Both the position numbers and the translations under genes were made by a program. From the NCBI GenBank assembly GCA_938041325.1, contig CALIAG010000056.1:1-45823 (forward strand): a stretch of DNA of 45,823 nt. The letters run 5' to 3'. Positions 34,540-42,238 of the stretch are shown here, piece after piece (positions within the stretch are counted from its first letter, which is position 1; every line of letters starts with the position of its first letter). The notes beneath the pieces were generated by a model that did not search any database, was not told where the DNA came from, and worked only from the letters and a program-made list of their open reading frames with translations. The stretch is from an uncultured Saprospiraceae bacterium. GTDB lineage: Bacteria > Bacteroidota > Bacteroidia > Chitinophagales > Saprospiraceae.

Positions 34540-35307
34540 TTATTCTTCAAATGCATCCATCAATCTTGGCCCAAAGGTAAAGCTAATTCCCAACTGTGGC
34601 AAAATTAAATCTGTTATAGAACTTTTTTGTTCAAAATAATCAATGGATTCACTCGGAATGATGTCATTATTCTCTCTTTCAACGTAATAATCAACGGCTG
34701 TCCCTTTGTAGTAGGAACATTTAAGATCTAAGGAAAGTCTTTCATTTACTATTGGAATGGGAATATTAAGACCTACTGAAGCGCCTAAGCTTAGGCTCCA
34801 TGTTCCTAAGTCTACATACCGGTCGAAAGGTTCATCACTCACATTTAAGTCTGTTAGCTCCGTCTTGGTATTCATATTTATCGTACCAAAAAAACCTTCT
34901 AAGTAAGGCTTTATGGACCATCCAAAATCTGGTCTGGCAGAAAAAATAACATTTCCAATAAAAATGTTGTTGCTTGTTTCTTGTTGATAAACGGAGAAAA
35001 CATCGTCAAAAGAAAAAGCTGAAATAAGCGATCGCGAGCCATATTCATAGTTGCACAAAGAAAAACCAGCGTATAGAGGCAAGTCTTTATCCACCAAAAA
35101 TAGCATACTGGCTCCAGCTCCAATGTTTGATATTTCTACATTTTCAGCAAAGGCAGCCACGGGGATCGTCCTGCCTCCAAAACCACTTATAATCAGTTGA
35201 TTGTTGGCTTGCTCTTCTATCAAATCATAGTTTTCTTGGCCATTGGACAATGAGCACAATGAAAGTAGGAGAAGAATTATATACGATTTAATGTATGCAA
35301 AGCTCAT
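34540..35307 (-). CDS. Outer-membrane beta-barrel protein of unknown function
   Basis: A 255-residue exported protein. I start it at the ATG at 35307, because the following segment is a signal peptide (S-Y-I-I-L-L-L-L-S-L ending S-N-G, before Q); the longer frame from 35367 would put 20 charged residues ahead of it. The mature part alternates polar and hydrophobic residues, with paired aromatic ends typical of an 8-stranded barrel, and finishes I-S-F-T-F-G-P followed by a short tail. No domain recognised. It is divergent from the PLP enzyme gene. Confidence 0.72.
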   Translation of the reverse strand: MSFAYIKSYIILLLLSLCSLSNGQENYDLIEEQANNQLIISGFGGRTIPVAAFAENVEISNIGAGASMLFLVDKDLPLYAGFSLCNYEYGSRSLISAFSFDDVFSVYQQETSNNIFIGNVIFSARPDFGWSIKPYLEGFFGTINMNTKTELTDLNVSDEPFDRYVDLGTWSLSLGASVGLNIPIPIVNERLSLDLKCSYYKGTAVDYYVERENNDIIPSESIDYFEQKSSITDLILPQLGISFTFGPRLMDAFEE

Positions 35308-35459
35308 ACAATACAATTGGGTTTTGTGAGTACAAATTTTCCAAAATCGTTTTAAAAACGAATTCAAAATTTGGTGTCTTTGAAATGGTAAAGGGAGGGC
35401 ATTCTAAGAATTGATTCAATTCTTAATACAAAATAAAAGAAATTTCGAAGCTATTCGAT

Positions 35460-35467
35460 TATTTTTG
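35460..35467 (+). promoter_or_regulatory. Putative -7 promoter element of the PLP enzyme gene
   Basis: TATTTTTG is a full match to TAnnTTTG, 58 bp before the ATG at 35526. A -33 element is not clear (TTTC at 35443-35446 is too close). Confidence 0.35.
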
Positions 35468-35525
35468 ATTTTTAACAGTTTAATATTTTTAATCAATTGT
35501 AATAAATACCATAGAATTTACGCTA

Positions 35526-36719
35526 ATGGATAAAATGAGTTTTGGGTCTTTCGTTGTGAAAGGGCCACAAGAAAATCGGACGATAAAACCACATGTATTG
35601 CCTATATATGCCACTTCTTCATTTGTTTTTGAGGATATAAACCAAGGTATAGATATCTTCAGTGGGAAAGTGGAAGCCCATAAATATTCGCGGTATTCTA
35701 ATCCTACTTGTGATGCGGTTGCTGACAAAATTGCAGCGATGGAAGCGTATGGACTGGACATTGAGGCTTCTGCTGTTTTGGTTAGTTCTGGAATGGCGGC
35801 CATATCAACTTTAATGTTAGGCACTTTAAAATCAGGCGATAAGATTTTAACGCAAAGTAATCTTTATGGTGGTAGCACGGAGCTATTGACTAAGATTATT
35901 CAGCCGTTTGGCGTAGAGGTTATTTTAAGTAATCTCAATGATTTAAACCATCTTGAAGATTTGGTAAAAAAGGATGCTTCTATCAAAATGATTTATTTAG
36001 AAACTCCCGCCAATCCAACTATGGCTTGTGTTGATCTCGAAGCGATTGCCAATATTGCTTCAAAATACAATTGCACTACGGCAGTGGACAACACATTTTG
36101 CACTCCTTACATTCAGCAGCCTTTCGCACATGGAATCGATTATGTCATTCATTCTACTACAAAATTTTTGAATGGACATGGGAATGGAATTGCCGGAATC
36201 ATCGTAGGAAAAGATCCTGAAGCGATGAAGAAAAAGGTTTGGAATGCCATGAAGTTAATTGGGACCAACTCGAATCCATTTGATGCATGGTTGATCAATA
36301 ATGGCATGAAGACTTTGGAACTGCGCATGCAAAAACATTGTAGCAATGCTCAGACTGTTGCGGAATACCTTGAGAAACATCCAAAGGTCAGCCAAGTGAA
36401 TTACAATGGTTTGCCATCGAATCCATATCATGCTTTGGCTAAAAAACAAATGAAAAATGGTTTTGGAGGAATGTTGAGTTTTGAATTAAAAGGAGGATTA
36501 CAAGCGGGAATTGACATGATGAATGCCATAGAATTTTGTACCCTCGCTCCTACTCTCGGAGATGTGGATACTTTGGTTTTGCATCCAGCTTCTTCATCTC
36601 ATATAAATATTGACAAAGCCGTTAGGGAACAGAATGGGATTTCAGATGGGCTGGTTAGGTTGTCTATTGGTATTGAAAGTGTGGAGGATATTATTGGGGA
36701 TTTGGATCGGAGTATTTGA
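35526..36719 (+). CDS. Cys/Met-metabolism PLP-dependent lyase (gamma-lyase type)
   Basis: A 397-residue fold-type I PLP enzyme of the transsulfuration family. The Schiff-base lysine is Lys213 in H-S-T-T-K-F-L-N-G-H-G. S-S-G-M-A-A-I-S (87-94) binds the phosphate, Tyr114 in L-Y-G-G-S stacks over it and D-N-T-F-C-T-P-Y (188-195) carries the pyridine-N aspartate. The C-terminal S-S-S-H segment and R-L-S-I-G-I-E close the fold. The residue matching Cys116 of methionine gamma-lyase is Gly, so it need not be a methionine gamma-lyase; cystathionine gamma-lyase, cystathionine gamma-synthase or O-acylhomoserine sulfhydrylase are open. Single gene; heptad repeats begin 7 bp after its stop. Confidence 0.85.
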   Translation: MDKMSFGSFVVKGPQENRTIKPHVLPIYATSSFVFEDINQGIDIFSGKVEAHKYSRYSNPTCDAVADKIAAMEAYGLDIEASAVLVSSGMAAISTLMLGTLKSGDKILTQSNLYGGSTELLTKIIQPFGVEVILSNLNDLNHLEDLVKKDASIKMIYLETPANPTMACVDLEAIANIASKYNCTTAVDNTFCTPYIQQPFAHGIDYVIHSTTKFLNGHGNGIAGIIVGKDPEAMKKKVWNAMKLIGTNSNPFDAWLINNGMKTLELRMQKHCSNAQTVAEYLEKHPKVSQVNYNGLPSNPYHALAKKQMKNGFGGMLSFELKGGLQAGIDMMNAIEFCTLAPTLGDVDTLVLHPASSSHINIDKAVREQNGISDGLVRLSIGIESVEDIIGDLDRSI

Positions 36720-36726
36720 GTGGTCA

Positions 36727-36782
36727 GTATTTAGTATTTAGTATTTAGTATTTAGTATTTAGTACTTAGTACTTAGTACTTA
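36727..36782. repeat. Solo array of eight 7-bp repeats (GTATTTA/GTACTTA)
   Basis: Five perfect copies of GTATTTA (36727-36761) are followed by three of GTACTTA (36762-36782). A single inverted unit, TGAATAC, lies at 36793-36799, and TTAGTAT (36780-36786) can pair with ATACTAA (36797-36803). The array lies between two convergent genes and has the same unit, and the same copy number, as the array left of the S23-family gene at 45171-45226. Confidence 0.9.
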
Positions 36783-36806
36783 GTATAGCGTCTGAATACT
36801 AACCAA

Positions 36807-37316
36807 CTAACTACTCAAAGAACCACGTTTGCCCAATTCAATCGCTTCTAAATTTTGGATTTTTCCTTCTGTAACTTCAAAACGCAAGAGGGTTCGCATT
36901 TTATGAAAACCATGATGGCCACAAGCGCCTGGGTTCATATGTAGGAAATCAAAGTCTTTGTCCCGCATCACTTTCAAAATATGAGAGTGTCCGCAAATGA
37001 ATAATTTTGGAGGGTCTGTCTGTAATATTTTTTTGACTCGTTTGTTGTAACGGCCTGGGTATCCGCCGATATGCGTCATCCAAACATCTAGTCCTTCGCA
37101 ATCGAAGCGAAGATCCATTTCTAGTCTGCCTCTAAATTCTTTTCCATCAATGTTTCCCCATACTGCTTTCAATGGTTTGAATTCTTCCAAGTCTTGAAGT
37201 ACTTCTAAGGAACCAATGTCTCCAGCATGCCACAATTCATCCACATCCTTAAAATATTTGAATACCTTTTTGTCTAAATAACTATGTGTATCTGAGAGTA
37301 ATCCGATTTTTTTCAT
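36807..37316 (-). CDS. YfcE/MJ0936-type metallophosphoesterase
   Basis: A 169-residue calcineurin-like phosphoesterase. All metal-binding blocks are present in order: S-D-T-H (Asp9, His11), H-A-G-D-I-G, W-G-N-I-D, T-H-I-G-G and C-G-H-S-H. Length fits the small YfcE/MJ0936 group, which hydrolyses phosphodiesters such as model substrates or cyclic nucleotides in vitro; the natural substrate is unknown. It starts 1 bp after the GNAT/YoaP gene ends, so they are likely co-transcribed with folC. Confidence 0.88.
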   Translation of the reverse strand: MKKIGLLSDTHSYLDKKVFKYFKDVDELWHAGDIGSLEVLQDLEEFKPLKAVWGNIDGKEFRGRLEMDLRFDCEGLDVWMTHIGGYPGRYNKRVKKILQTDPPKLFICGHSHILKVMRDKDFDFLHMNPGACGHHGFHKMRTLLRFEVTEGKIQNLEAIELGKRGSLSS

Positions 37317-37317
37317 A

Positions 37318-38076
37318 CTATGTCAATTTTTGCAATAAGGAAGTTGTTTGCTTTTTAGAAAAAATTTGATGTGCAAAAAACTGTCCATTTAGAAAGACAT
37401 TAAACACACCAAACGCTGTCGTCATCTGCTGTGCTTTTTTACAAGAATCAATTTTGATTTTTTTAGTATCATGACCGGCTTCCGCAGCCGCTTCCAGCAT
37501 TTCGTTTACATATAATTCTGTAAATGGACATTGGCTGGAATAATAAATAACCATTCCTTTTTTTATGGAACAAGTCGCTTCTTTCGCAGTGGGATAAAAC
37601 ACAGGATTGGGTGCATTTGAATTTAATTTTAAAGTCATTAATTCAAAGTGAGGATCTGCTGTATCTGTTTGTTTAAAACCGTTTTTTAAGAAAAACTTTT
37701 TATCCGTTAAGAATGGTTTTTTACTGGTTACTACAGCAACTCCATTGGTATTTTTTGCATCTGTTATACATTTCGCCAATAATTTTTTACCCCAACCTTT
37801 ATTTTTGTATTGACCAGAAACCCATAAGCAATGTATAAAAAGGTATCCGGGAGCGTGAACAGGACGCCAAGCAAATTCGGCAGGCAGGTATTCAATAAAA
37901 ACTTTACCTCTAACATTTAATTTATAAAAGCGCAATCCTTCCACAAACCTTTCTGACAACCAATTCTTTTTTGCCTCTACGCCTTTCAAGTTTTTTTTAT
38001 TACTCAACGCGCAGCATATATGCTCTTCTTTAATGTTGCTGGTGTTTACTTCAATTATTTGCAATTGCTCATCCAT
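37318..38076 (-). CDS. GNAT N-acetyltransferase with C-terminal YoaP-like domain
   Basis: A 252-residue two-domain protein. Residues about 5-155 form a GNAT acetyltransferase with the acetyl-CoA loop Q-Y-K-N-K-G-W-G-K-K-L-L (about 100-111). Residues 160-252 resemble the YoaP-like domain: a thioredoxin-like start with Y-Y-S-S-Q-C-P-F, a K-I-K-I-D-S-C-K-K strand/helix and a final G-V-F-N-V-F-L-N-G-Q-F substrate-side segment. The acceptor substrate is unknown. It begins 5 bp after folC ends and is followed by the phosphoesterase after 1 bp. Confidence 0.82.
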   Translation of the reverse strand: MDEQLQIIEVNTSNIKEEHICCALSNKKNLKGVEAKKNWLSERFVEGLRFYKLNVRGKVFIEYLPAEFAWRPVHAPGYLFIHCLWVSGQYKNKGWGKKLLAKCITDAKNTNGVAVVTSKKPFLTDKKFFLKNGFKQTDTADPHFELMTLKLNSNAPNPVFYPTAKEATCSIKKGMVIYYSSQCPFTELYVNEMLEAAAEAGHDTKKIKIDSCKKAQQMTTAFGVFNVFLNGQFFAHQIFSKKQTTSLLQKLT

Positions 38077-38081
38077 TTCTC

Positions 38082-39392
38082 TTACCTGATTACTTCTGCA
38101 ACAACAAAAATAGAACCTCCTATAAAAATAAAATCTTGGCGTTTGGCATTTCTTTTAGCAGCTTTGAGCGCGTTGGGAACCGAACTGTATGCTTTTCCTT
38201 TTAAGTCATATTTTTCAGCACTTGCTTGTAACTCCGTCGCTTTCAATCCCCTTGGGATATCTGCTTTAGCAAAATAATAGATTGCATTTTTAGGAAGCAA
38301 AGGCAATATATTTTTTAGATTTTTATCTTTTACAACGCCAAAGACTACATGTAGTTTTGTAAATCTTTCTTTGAGCACTGCTTTGAAAACACTTTTCAAT
38401 CCTGCTTCGTTGTGCGCACTATCGCATAAGATGGTTGGAAATTGGCTCAACAAATGCCAGCGACCTTTGTATTGAGTTAATTGCTTGATTTCTTTCAAAG
38501 CAGTCCGAATGGTATCTTCTTCAATTGAGCCATGTGACCATACGGTTTGTAAAGTCCTCACAGCTGTTAAAGCAGTTGCTAAGTTTTTATTTTGAAATGG
38601 ACCATGAACATTCGCTCTCAAACTTCTTTTCCATTTCTCTTTATTTTCTTGCACTTTAAAAGTAGAAAAAGTGTAGTTGCTGGTTTTCTCTTTTATTTTA
38701 AAAACCTTTTGCGCGAAGATCAATTCTGCTTTATTTTTCTTTGCAACCTTTTTGAAAACCTTTTTCGATTCTGGATTTGTCTCTCCAACAATTACCGGTA
38801 CTTTCTTCTTAATAATACCTGCTTTTTCTTGTGCAATCAATTCAAGGGTATCCCCCAACATTTCCTGGTGATCAAAACTAATGTTTGTAATAACGCTTAG
38901 CAAAGGTTTGAGAATGTTTGTAGAATCTAAGCGGCCGCCTAAACCCGTTTCTACAATGGCGATGTCAACTTTTTTATTGGCAAAAAAGTCAAAAGCCAAT
39001 GCCACTGATATTTCGAAAAACGACGGTTTGATTTTATTAAATAATTTGCCATGTTTGTTTACAAAAGCAATCACCTCTTTTTTCGGAATCAATTTTCCAT
39101 TCAACTTTATCCTTTCTCTGAAATCGTGGTAATGTGGTGAAGTATACAAGCCGACTTTCAAGCCGTGTTGTTGGAGGATGGCTGCAAGCATATGTGCTAC
39201 AGTTCCTTTGCCATTCGTACCTGCAATATGAATTGACTGAAATTGTTGATGAGGGTTTCCTAAATGCTCACTTAATTCAATGATATTCCCTAGATCCTTT
39301 TTCATCGCGACAGGACCTTTCCTTTGGTACATCGGAAGTTGAGTATACAACTGCTCTAGTACTGCCTTATATTGTTCATTTATACTTTTCAC
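38082..39392 (-). CDS. folC: Dihydrofolate synthase/folylpolyglutamate synthase
   Basis: A 436-residue Mur-ligase-fold enzyme that adds glutamate to dihydropteroate and folates with ATP. The P-loop is I-A-G-T-N-G-K-G-T-V (56-65). E-T-G-L-G-G-R-L-D-S-T-N (about 146-157) and I-S-F-D-H-Q follow in the usual order, and the C-terminal domain holds L-C-D-S-A-H-N. The start appears to be GTG at 39392 (V-K-S-I-N-E-Q). It lies downstream of tonB but behind a hairpin terminator at 39404-39443, so it probably starts a separate operon with the GNAT/YoaP and phosphoesterase genes. Confidence 0.93.
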   Translation of the reverse strand: MKSINEQYKAVLEQLYTQLPMYQRKGPVAMKKDLGNIIELSEHLGNPHQQFQSIHIAGTNGKGTVAHMLAAILQQHGLKVGLYTSPHYHDFRERIKLNGKLIPKKEVIAFVNKHGKLFNKIKPSFFEISVALAFDFFANKKVDIAIVETGLGGRLDSTNILKPLLSVITNISFDHQEMLGDTLELIAQEKAGIIKKKVPVIVGETNPESKKVFKKVAKKNKAELIFAQKVFKIKEKTSNYTFSTFKVQENKEKWKRSLRANVHGPFQNKNLATALTAVRTLQTVWSHGSIEEDTIRTALKEIKQLTQYKGRWHLLSQFPTILCDSAHNEAGLKSVFKAVLKERFTKLHVVFGVVKDKNLKNILPLLPKNAIYYFAKADIPRGLKATELQASAEKYDLKGKAYSSVPNALKAAKRNAKRQDFIFIGGSIFVVAEVIR

Positions 39393-39403
39393 AATCGCAA
39401 AAT

Positions 39404-39443
39404 AGAAAAAGTCTCCATCCTGTCAGTACAAAATGGAGACTTT
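39404..39443 (-). terminator. Intrinsic terminator downstream of tonB
   Basis: A perfect 11-bp stem (AAAGTCTCCAT at 39408-39418, ATGGAGACTTT at 39433-39443) with a 14-nt loop. On the minus strand it is followed by a run of five T residues, fitting a terminator for the exbB-exbD-exbD-tonB transcript just before folC. Confidence 0.72.
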
Positions 39444-39464
39444 CAATGTTATTTATTTTGTAAG

Positions 39465-39573
39465 TTAGATGGTTAGACTGTTAGACGTTAGATTTTTAGA
39501 CGTCAGGCGCCTAGATTTTAGATGCTTAGACTTTTCAAAATCATCTACTTTCTAAACAGTCTAGAAGTCTAAC
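39465..39573. repeat. Degenerate TTAGAC/TTAGAT short-repeat cluster
   Basis: About eight units built on TTAGAx with 7-9-bp spacing run from 39465 to about 39531 (for example TTAGATGG, TTAGACTG, TTAGACG). They are followed at about 39551-39573 by inverted units (TCTAAACA, GTCTAGAA, GTCTAACC). GGTTAGACT near 39470 can pair with AGTCTAACC near 39566-39574. It lies between the tonB stop and the folC-proximal terminator, on the transcribed side of tonB. Confidence 0.75.
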
Positions 39574-39576
39574 CCT

Positions 39577-40554
39577 CTATTTAACTCTAAATTTAATCTT
39601 AATGGTCCCACATTGACGTTCAATATCGCCAGTTGAAAATTTGTATTTCTTAGCTCCTGCAATGGCCGTCGCTACTAATTTAGAATTCGATGTTGTAGAA
39701 CCGCCTTGAGTAAATTTGGCACTGACCACTCTACCATTTGACCCAACACATACTTTTACGACCACATCTCCTGTTTTTTGCGAGCTGTCTCTAATCACCG
39801 GTTTTGTCAATACCTTTCTACCACTCAATCCTCCTCCAATTTCACCTGAGCCAGTACTAATTCCATCAAGGGCTTTGCCATCTGGATCACCATCCGGGGT
39901 CCCTGCATCGCCAGGTGTCCCTGAGTTTCCTTGACTTGAGCCGCTACCGAATGCAGATCCTATTTGATCTTTCAAAGCTTTAGCGTCTGCTTCTTTTTTC
40001 TTTTGTGCAGCATCTGCTGCTGCTTTTTTAGCTGCTGCAGCTTTTCTTTTCGCTTCTGCTGCTGCTTCTATTTTGCGTTGTTCTTCTCGTTCTTTGGCAT
40101 CTGCCTCTTCTTGCGCTTTATCCTTTGCCACCTGTTCTTTCTTCTTTTTAGCTTCCTCTGCTGCCTTCTTTTTCCGATCTTTTTCTTTTTTAATTGCTAA
40201 TTCCTTCGACTTAGCATCAGTCAATACCTCAGTAGATTTTGTTGATTGAGAAACCTTTGTTTTTTTAGGTTTTGACGTTGGTTTCGGTTTCACTTCTTCC
40301 GGCTCTGCGGGTTCTTCTTCTACCTCTTCTTCCACTTCATCAGGAGTTTCTGCAGCAGCTAAAGGAGCTTCATCTCCTTCGCCAACATTAGGCTCTCCAA
40401 AACTCACCAATACTCCTGCCGGACCTGGAGGCGGATCAGGATAAGTAACCAAAGACAGGAATAAGAATAAAAAGAAGAGAACATGGAATACTGTACTCAC
40501 AGCCATTCCTATCCTTTTGTTTTTTTCTTCTGTTTGATCGATTGTGTATTGCAT
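39577..40554 (-). CDS. tonB: TonB-family energy transducer
   Basis: A 325-residue periplasm-spanning protein that couples ExbBD to outer-membrane receptors. An inner-membrane anchor (about 16-38, starting after K-R-I-G-M-A) is followed by a Pro-rich P-D-P-P-P-G-P-A-G and a long Glu/Pro/Lys then Lys/Ala/Glu helical linker (about 65-200), then a Gly/Ser/Asp-rich tether. Residues 245-325 are the TonB C-terminal domain (V-V-V-K-V-C-V-G-S-N-G-R-V; ends I-K-F-R-V-K). The ATG at 40554 is preferred; a TTG at 40563 would add three residues. It is the last gene of an exbB-exbD-exbD-tonB operon and would serve the TonB receptors in this window. Confidence 0.88.
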   Translation of the reverse strand: MQYTIDQTEEKNKRIGMAVSTVFHVLFFLFLFLSLVTYPDPPPGPAGVLVSFGEPNVGEGDEAPLAAAETPDEVEEEVEEEPAEPEEVKPKPTSKPKKTKVSQSTKSTEVLTDAKSKELAIKKEKDRKKKAAEEAKKKKEQVAKDKAQEEADAKEREEQRKIEAAAEAKRKAAAAKKAAADAAQKKKEADAKALKDQIGSAFGSGSSQGNSGTPGDAGTPDGDPDGKALDGISTGSGEIGGGLSGRKVLTKPVIRDSSQKTGDVVVKVCVGSNGRVVSAKFTQGGSTTSNSKLVATAIAGAKKYKFSTGDIERQCGTIKIKFRVK

Positions 40555-40712
40555 AATAATCAATTTTAGGATTATTAATATTGAGTAAATTGGGGTTGAA
40601 ATCTATAACGACGAAATTCACTAAAAATGATACACGTCTGTTCTATTCAACTTTATTTAACAAGTTTACCCTTTAAAGGAAAGATGCAGATTAATATAAA
40701 AGAGTTGTGAGA

Positions 40713-41114
40713 CTAATCAGGTTCAGTAGTTAAAATACCGTTAATATTCAACCGCATCGCCAAGTCCATTACTCTTACCACATGTTCCACAGGCGTTCCT
40801 TTTTGAGGAGATATTGTAATATCCAGTTTCTTTCCTTTAGTAGCCCGCTTTAATCTCTTGACAGCAATTTCAATATTTCCAAAAGACATTGCTCTTCCAT
40901 CCAATTGGAATTTACCATTTTTTCGAATGGCAATATCCGGTGGAGAATCTGAAGAAACCGTTGGATTTCCACTTCCAGGAAGTTTTAAGTTCAAAGCATT
41001 TGGCTGAACAATAGAAGAAGTCAACATAAAAAATATCAATAACAGAAATATGATATCTGTCATTGAGGACATATTGAACTCTGCGCTAATTTTACTTTTT
41101 TTCTTGATCCCCAT
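40713..41114 (-). CDS. exbD: ExbD/TolR-family protein (second copy)
   Basis: A 133-residue inner-membrane protein of the proton-driven ExbBD motor. One transmembrane helix (about 20-40) follows the basic start. It contains the essential aspartate in M-T-D-I-I-F-L-L-L-I-F-F (Asp19). The periplasmic domain (about 45-133) includes L-P-G-S-G and the final N-I-N-G-I-L-T-T-E. It starts 7 bp after the first exbD, and the two paralogues may form a mixed dimer inside the ExbB pentamer. A 158-bp gap separates it from tonB. Confidence 0.9.
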   Translation of the reverse strand: MGIKKKSKISAEFNMSSMTDIIFLLLIFFMLTSSIVQPNALNLKLPGSGNPTVSSDSPPDIAIRKNGKFQLDGRAMSFGNIEIAVKRLKRATKGKKLDITISPQKGTPVEHVVRVMDLAMRLNINGILTTEPD

Positions 41115-41121
41115 TTTGAAA

Positions 41122-41520
41122 TCAATTATTAGGTTGTGTTGCCAAAATCATTTTGACGTTGAAATTTTTTGCAATACTCATTACCTTCTGAACCTGATCG
41201 AAAGGTGTTCCTACTTCAGCAGCAACAGCTATAGTCAAGTCCTTTTTATCTTCAGAATTAGCAATTTCACTTTTCAAAGCTGCTCTTAAGGCTCCAAGTT
41301 TTAAGTCCTTACCTTTTAATGTGTATACTCCACTTTTGTCGATATTAACAACAATAGATGTAGGAGACATCGTCCTGGCATCAGATTTAGGTAGCTCAAA
41401 AGGTTTAATCTGAACAAAATTCGCTGTGAGCATAAAAAAGATCAAAAGCAAAAAGATGATGTCTGTCAATGACGACATGCTAAATTCTGCACTGACCTTA
41501 TTTCGCTTTTTCATCCCCAT
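41122..41520 (-). CDS. exbD: ExbD/TolR-family protein (first copy)
   Basis: A 132-residue ExbD/TolR protein with the same layout as the next gene: basic N-terminus, single membrane helix with the conserved Asp in L-T-D-I-I-F-L-L-L-I-F-F (Asp19), and a periplasmic domain ending I-L-A-T-Q-P. It lies 37 bp after exbB. The two copies share the N-terminal membrane segment almost exactly and diverge in the periplasmic half, pointing to an old duplication with division of roles. Confidence 0.9.
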   Translation of the reverse strand: MGMKKRNKVSAEFSMSSLTDIIFLLLIFFMLTANFVQIKPFELPKSDARTMSPTSIVVNIDKSGVYTLKGKDLKLGALRAALKSEIANSEDKKDLTIAVAAEVGTPFDQVQKVMSIAKNFNVKMILATQPNN

Positions 41521-41557
41521 AAGGCATTAATTTAAACGAATAAATAAATAAATAAGG

Positions 41558-42238
41558 TTAAACCGTTGGTTCTTGCAGTAAATCCATAAAATCTACAGTG
41601 GAACGTTCCATTTGGAAAACGACTTTTTCTACACTAGAAACCAAGAAGTTATAAGCAACAAAGGCAAAAATACCGATGGCCAAACCGAAAGCGGTCGTTA
41701 AAAGAGCCTGGTAAATACCTCCTGCTAAAACATCAGGTGTTACATTTTGTGCATTTGCCATTTCATAAAAGGCGAGGATCATACCTGTTACCGTTCCAAA
41801 GAATCCAATCATTGGAGCAGCTCCAGCAATACTGGCTAATCTCGAAAGGTTTTTTTCTAACTTAAAAACCTCTAGGTTTCCAACATTCTCAATCGCAGCA
41901 TCAATATCTCTTAAAGGCTTGCCGATTCTCGCCAATCCTTTTTCAACCATTCTCGCTACAGGAGTATCAGTTGTTTGACACAATGCTCTTGCAGCAGGAA
42001 TATTACCTGCAGCTACATTCGCACGAATGTTGTTCATAAAGCTTTCATCAATCTGACCAGCTTTTTTTAATGTCAATAGCCTTTCTACAAAAATGTATAA
42101 TGCAATGACGGATAGAATTAAAAGGATACCAATTACAGTTAAACCGATAGGTCCACTTTTGAAAATGATATCGAATAAACTCTGAGTCGCTACTGCATCC
42201 TCAGCAGGTTGGAAAAACAATAAAAGATTTGAAAACAT
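41558..42238 (-). CDS. exbB: ExbB/MotA/TolQ-family proton channel protein
   Basis: A 226-residue inner-membrane subunit of the TonB-energising motor. Three transmembrane helices (about 30-52, 133-155 and 175-200) are separated by the large cytoplasmic loop typical of ExbB. Family motifs are P-M-I-G-F-F-G-T-V-T-G-M-I in helix 2 and A-L-L-T-T-A-F-G-L-A-I-G-I in helix 3. It is the first gene of the four-gene minus-strand operon; its promoter must lie in the 475-bp divergent region but no clear -7 match was found on that strand. Confidence 0.92.
   Translation of the reverse strand: MFSNLLLFFQPAEDAVATQSLFDIIFKSGPIGLTVIGILLILSVIALYIFVERLLTLKKAGQIDESFMNNIRANVAAGNIPAARALCQTTDTPVARMVEKGLARIGKPLRDIDAAIENVGNLEVFKLEKNLSRLASIAGAAPMIGFFGTVTGMILAFYEMANAQNVTPDVLAGGIYQALLTTAFGLAIGIFAFVAYNFLVSSVEKVVFQMERSTVDFMDLLQEPTV

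Noticed and set aside
35308-35367. Longer N-terminus for the outer-membrane barrel protein
   Set aside because: The extra 20 residues are charged and would precede the signal peptide that begins at 35307.
36727-36782. Heptad array considered as a CRISPR or a phase-variation repeat
   Set aside because: Units are 7 bp with no spacers, so not CRISPR; it lies outside any coding region and away from a start codon, so phase variation of a gene is not supported.
39964-40200. Plus-strand Phe/Cys-rich open frame opposite tonB
   Set aside because: It is the shadow of the Lys/Ala/Glu-rich TonB linker on the other strand; the TonB frame has clear domains.
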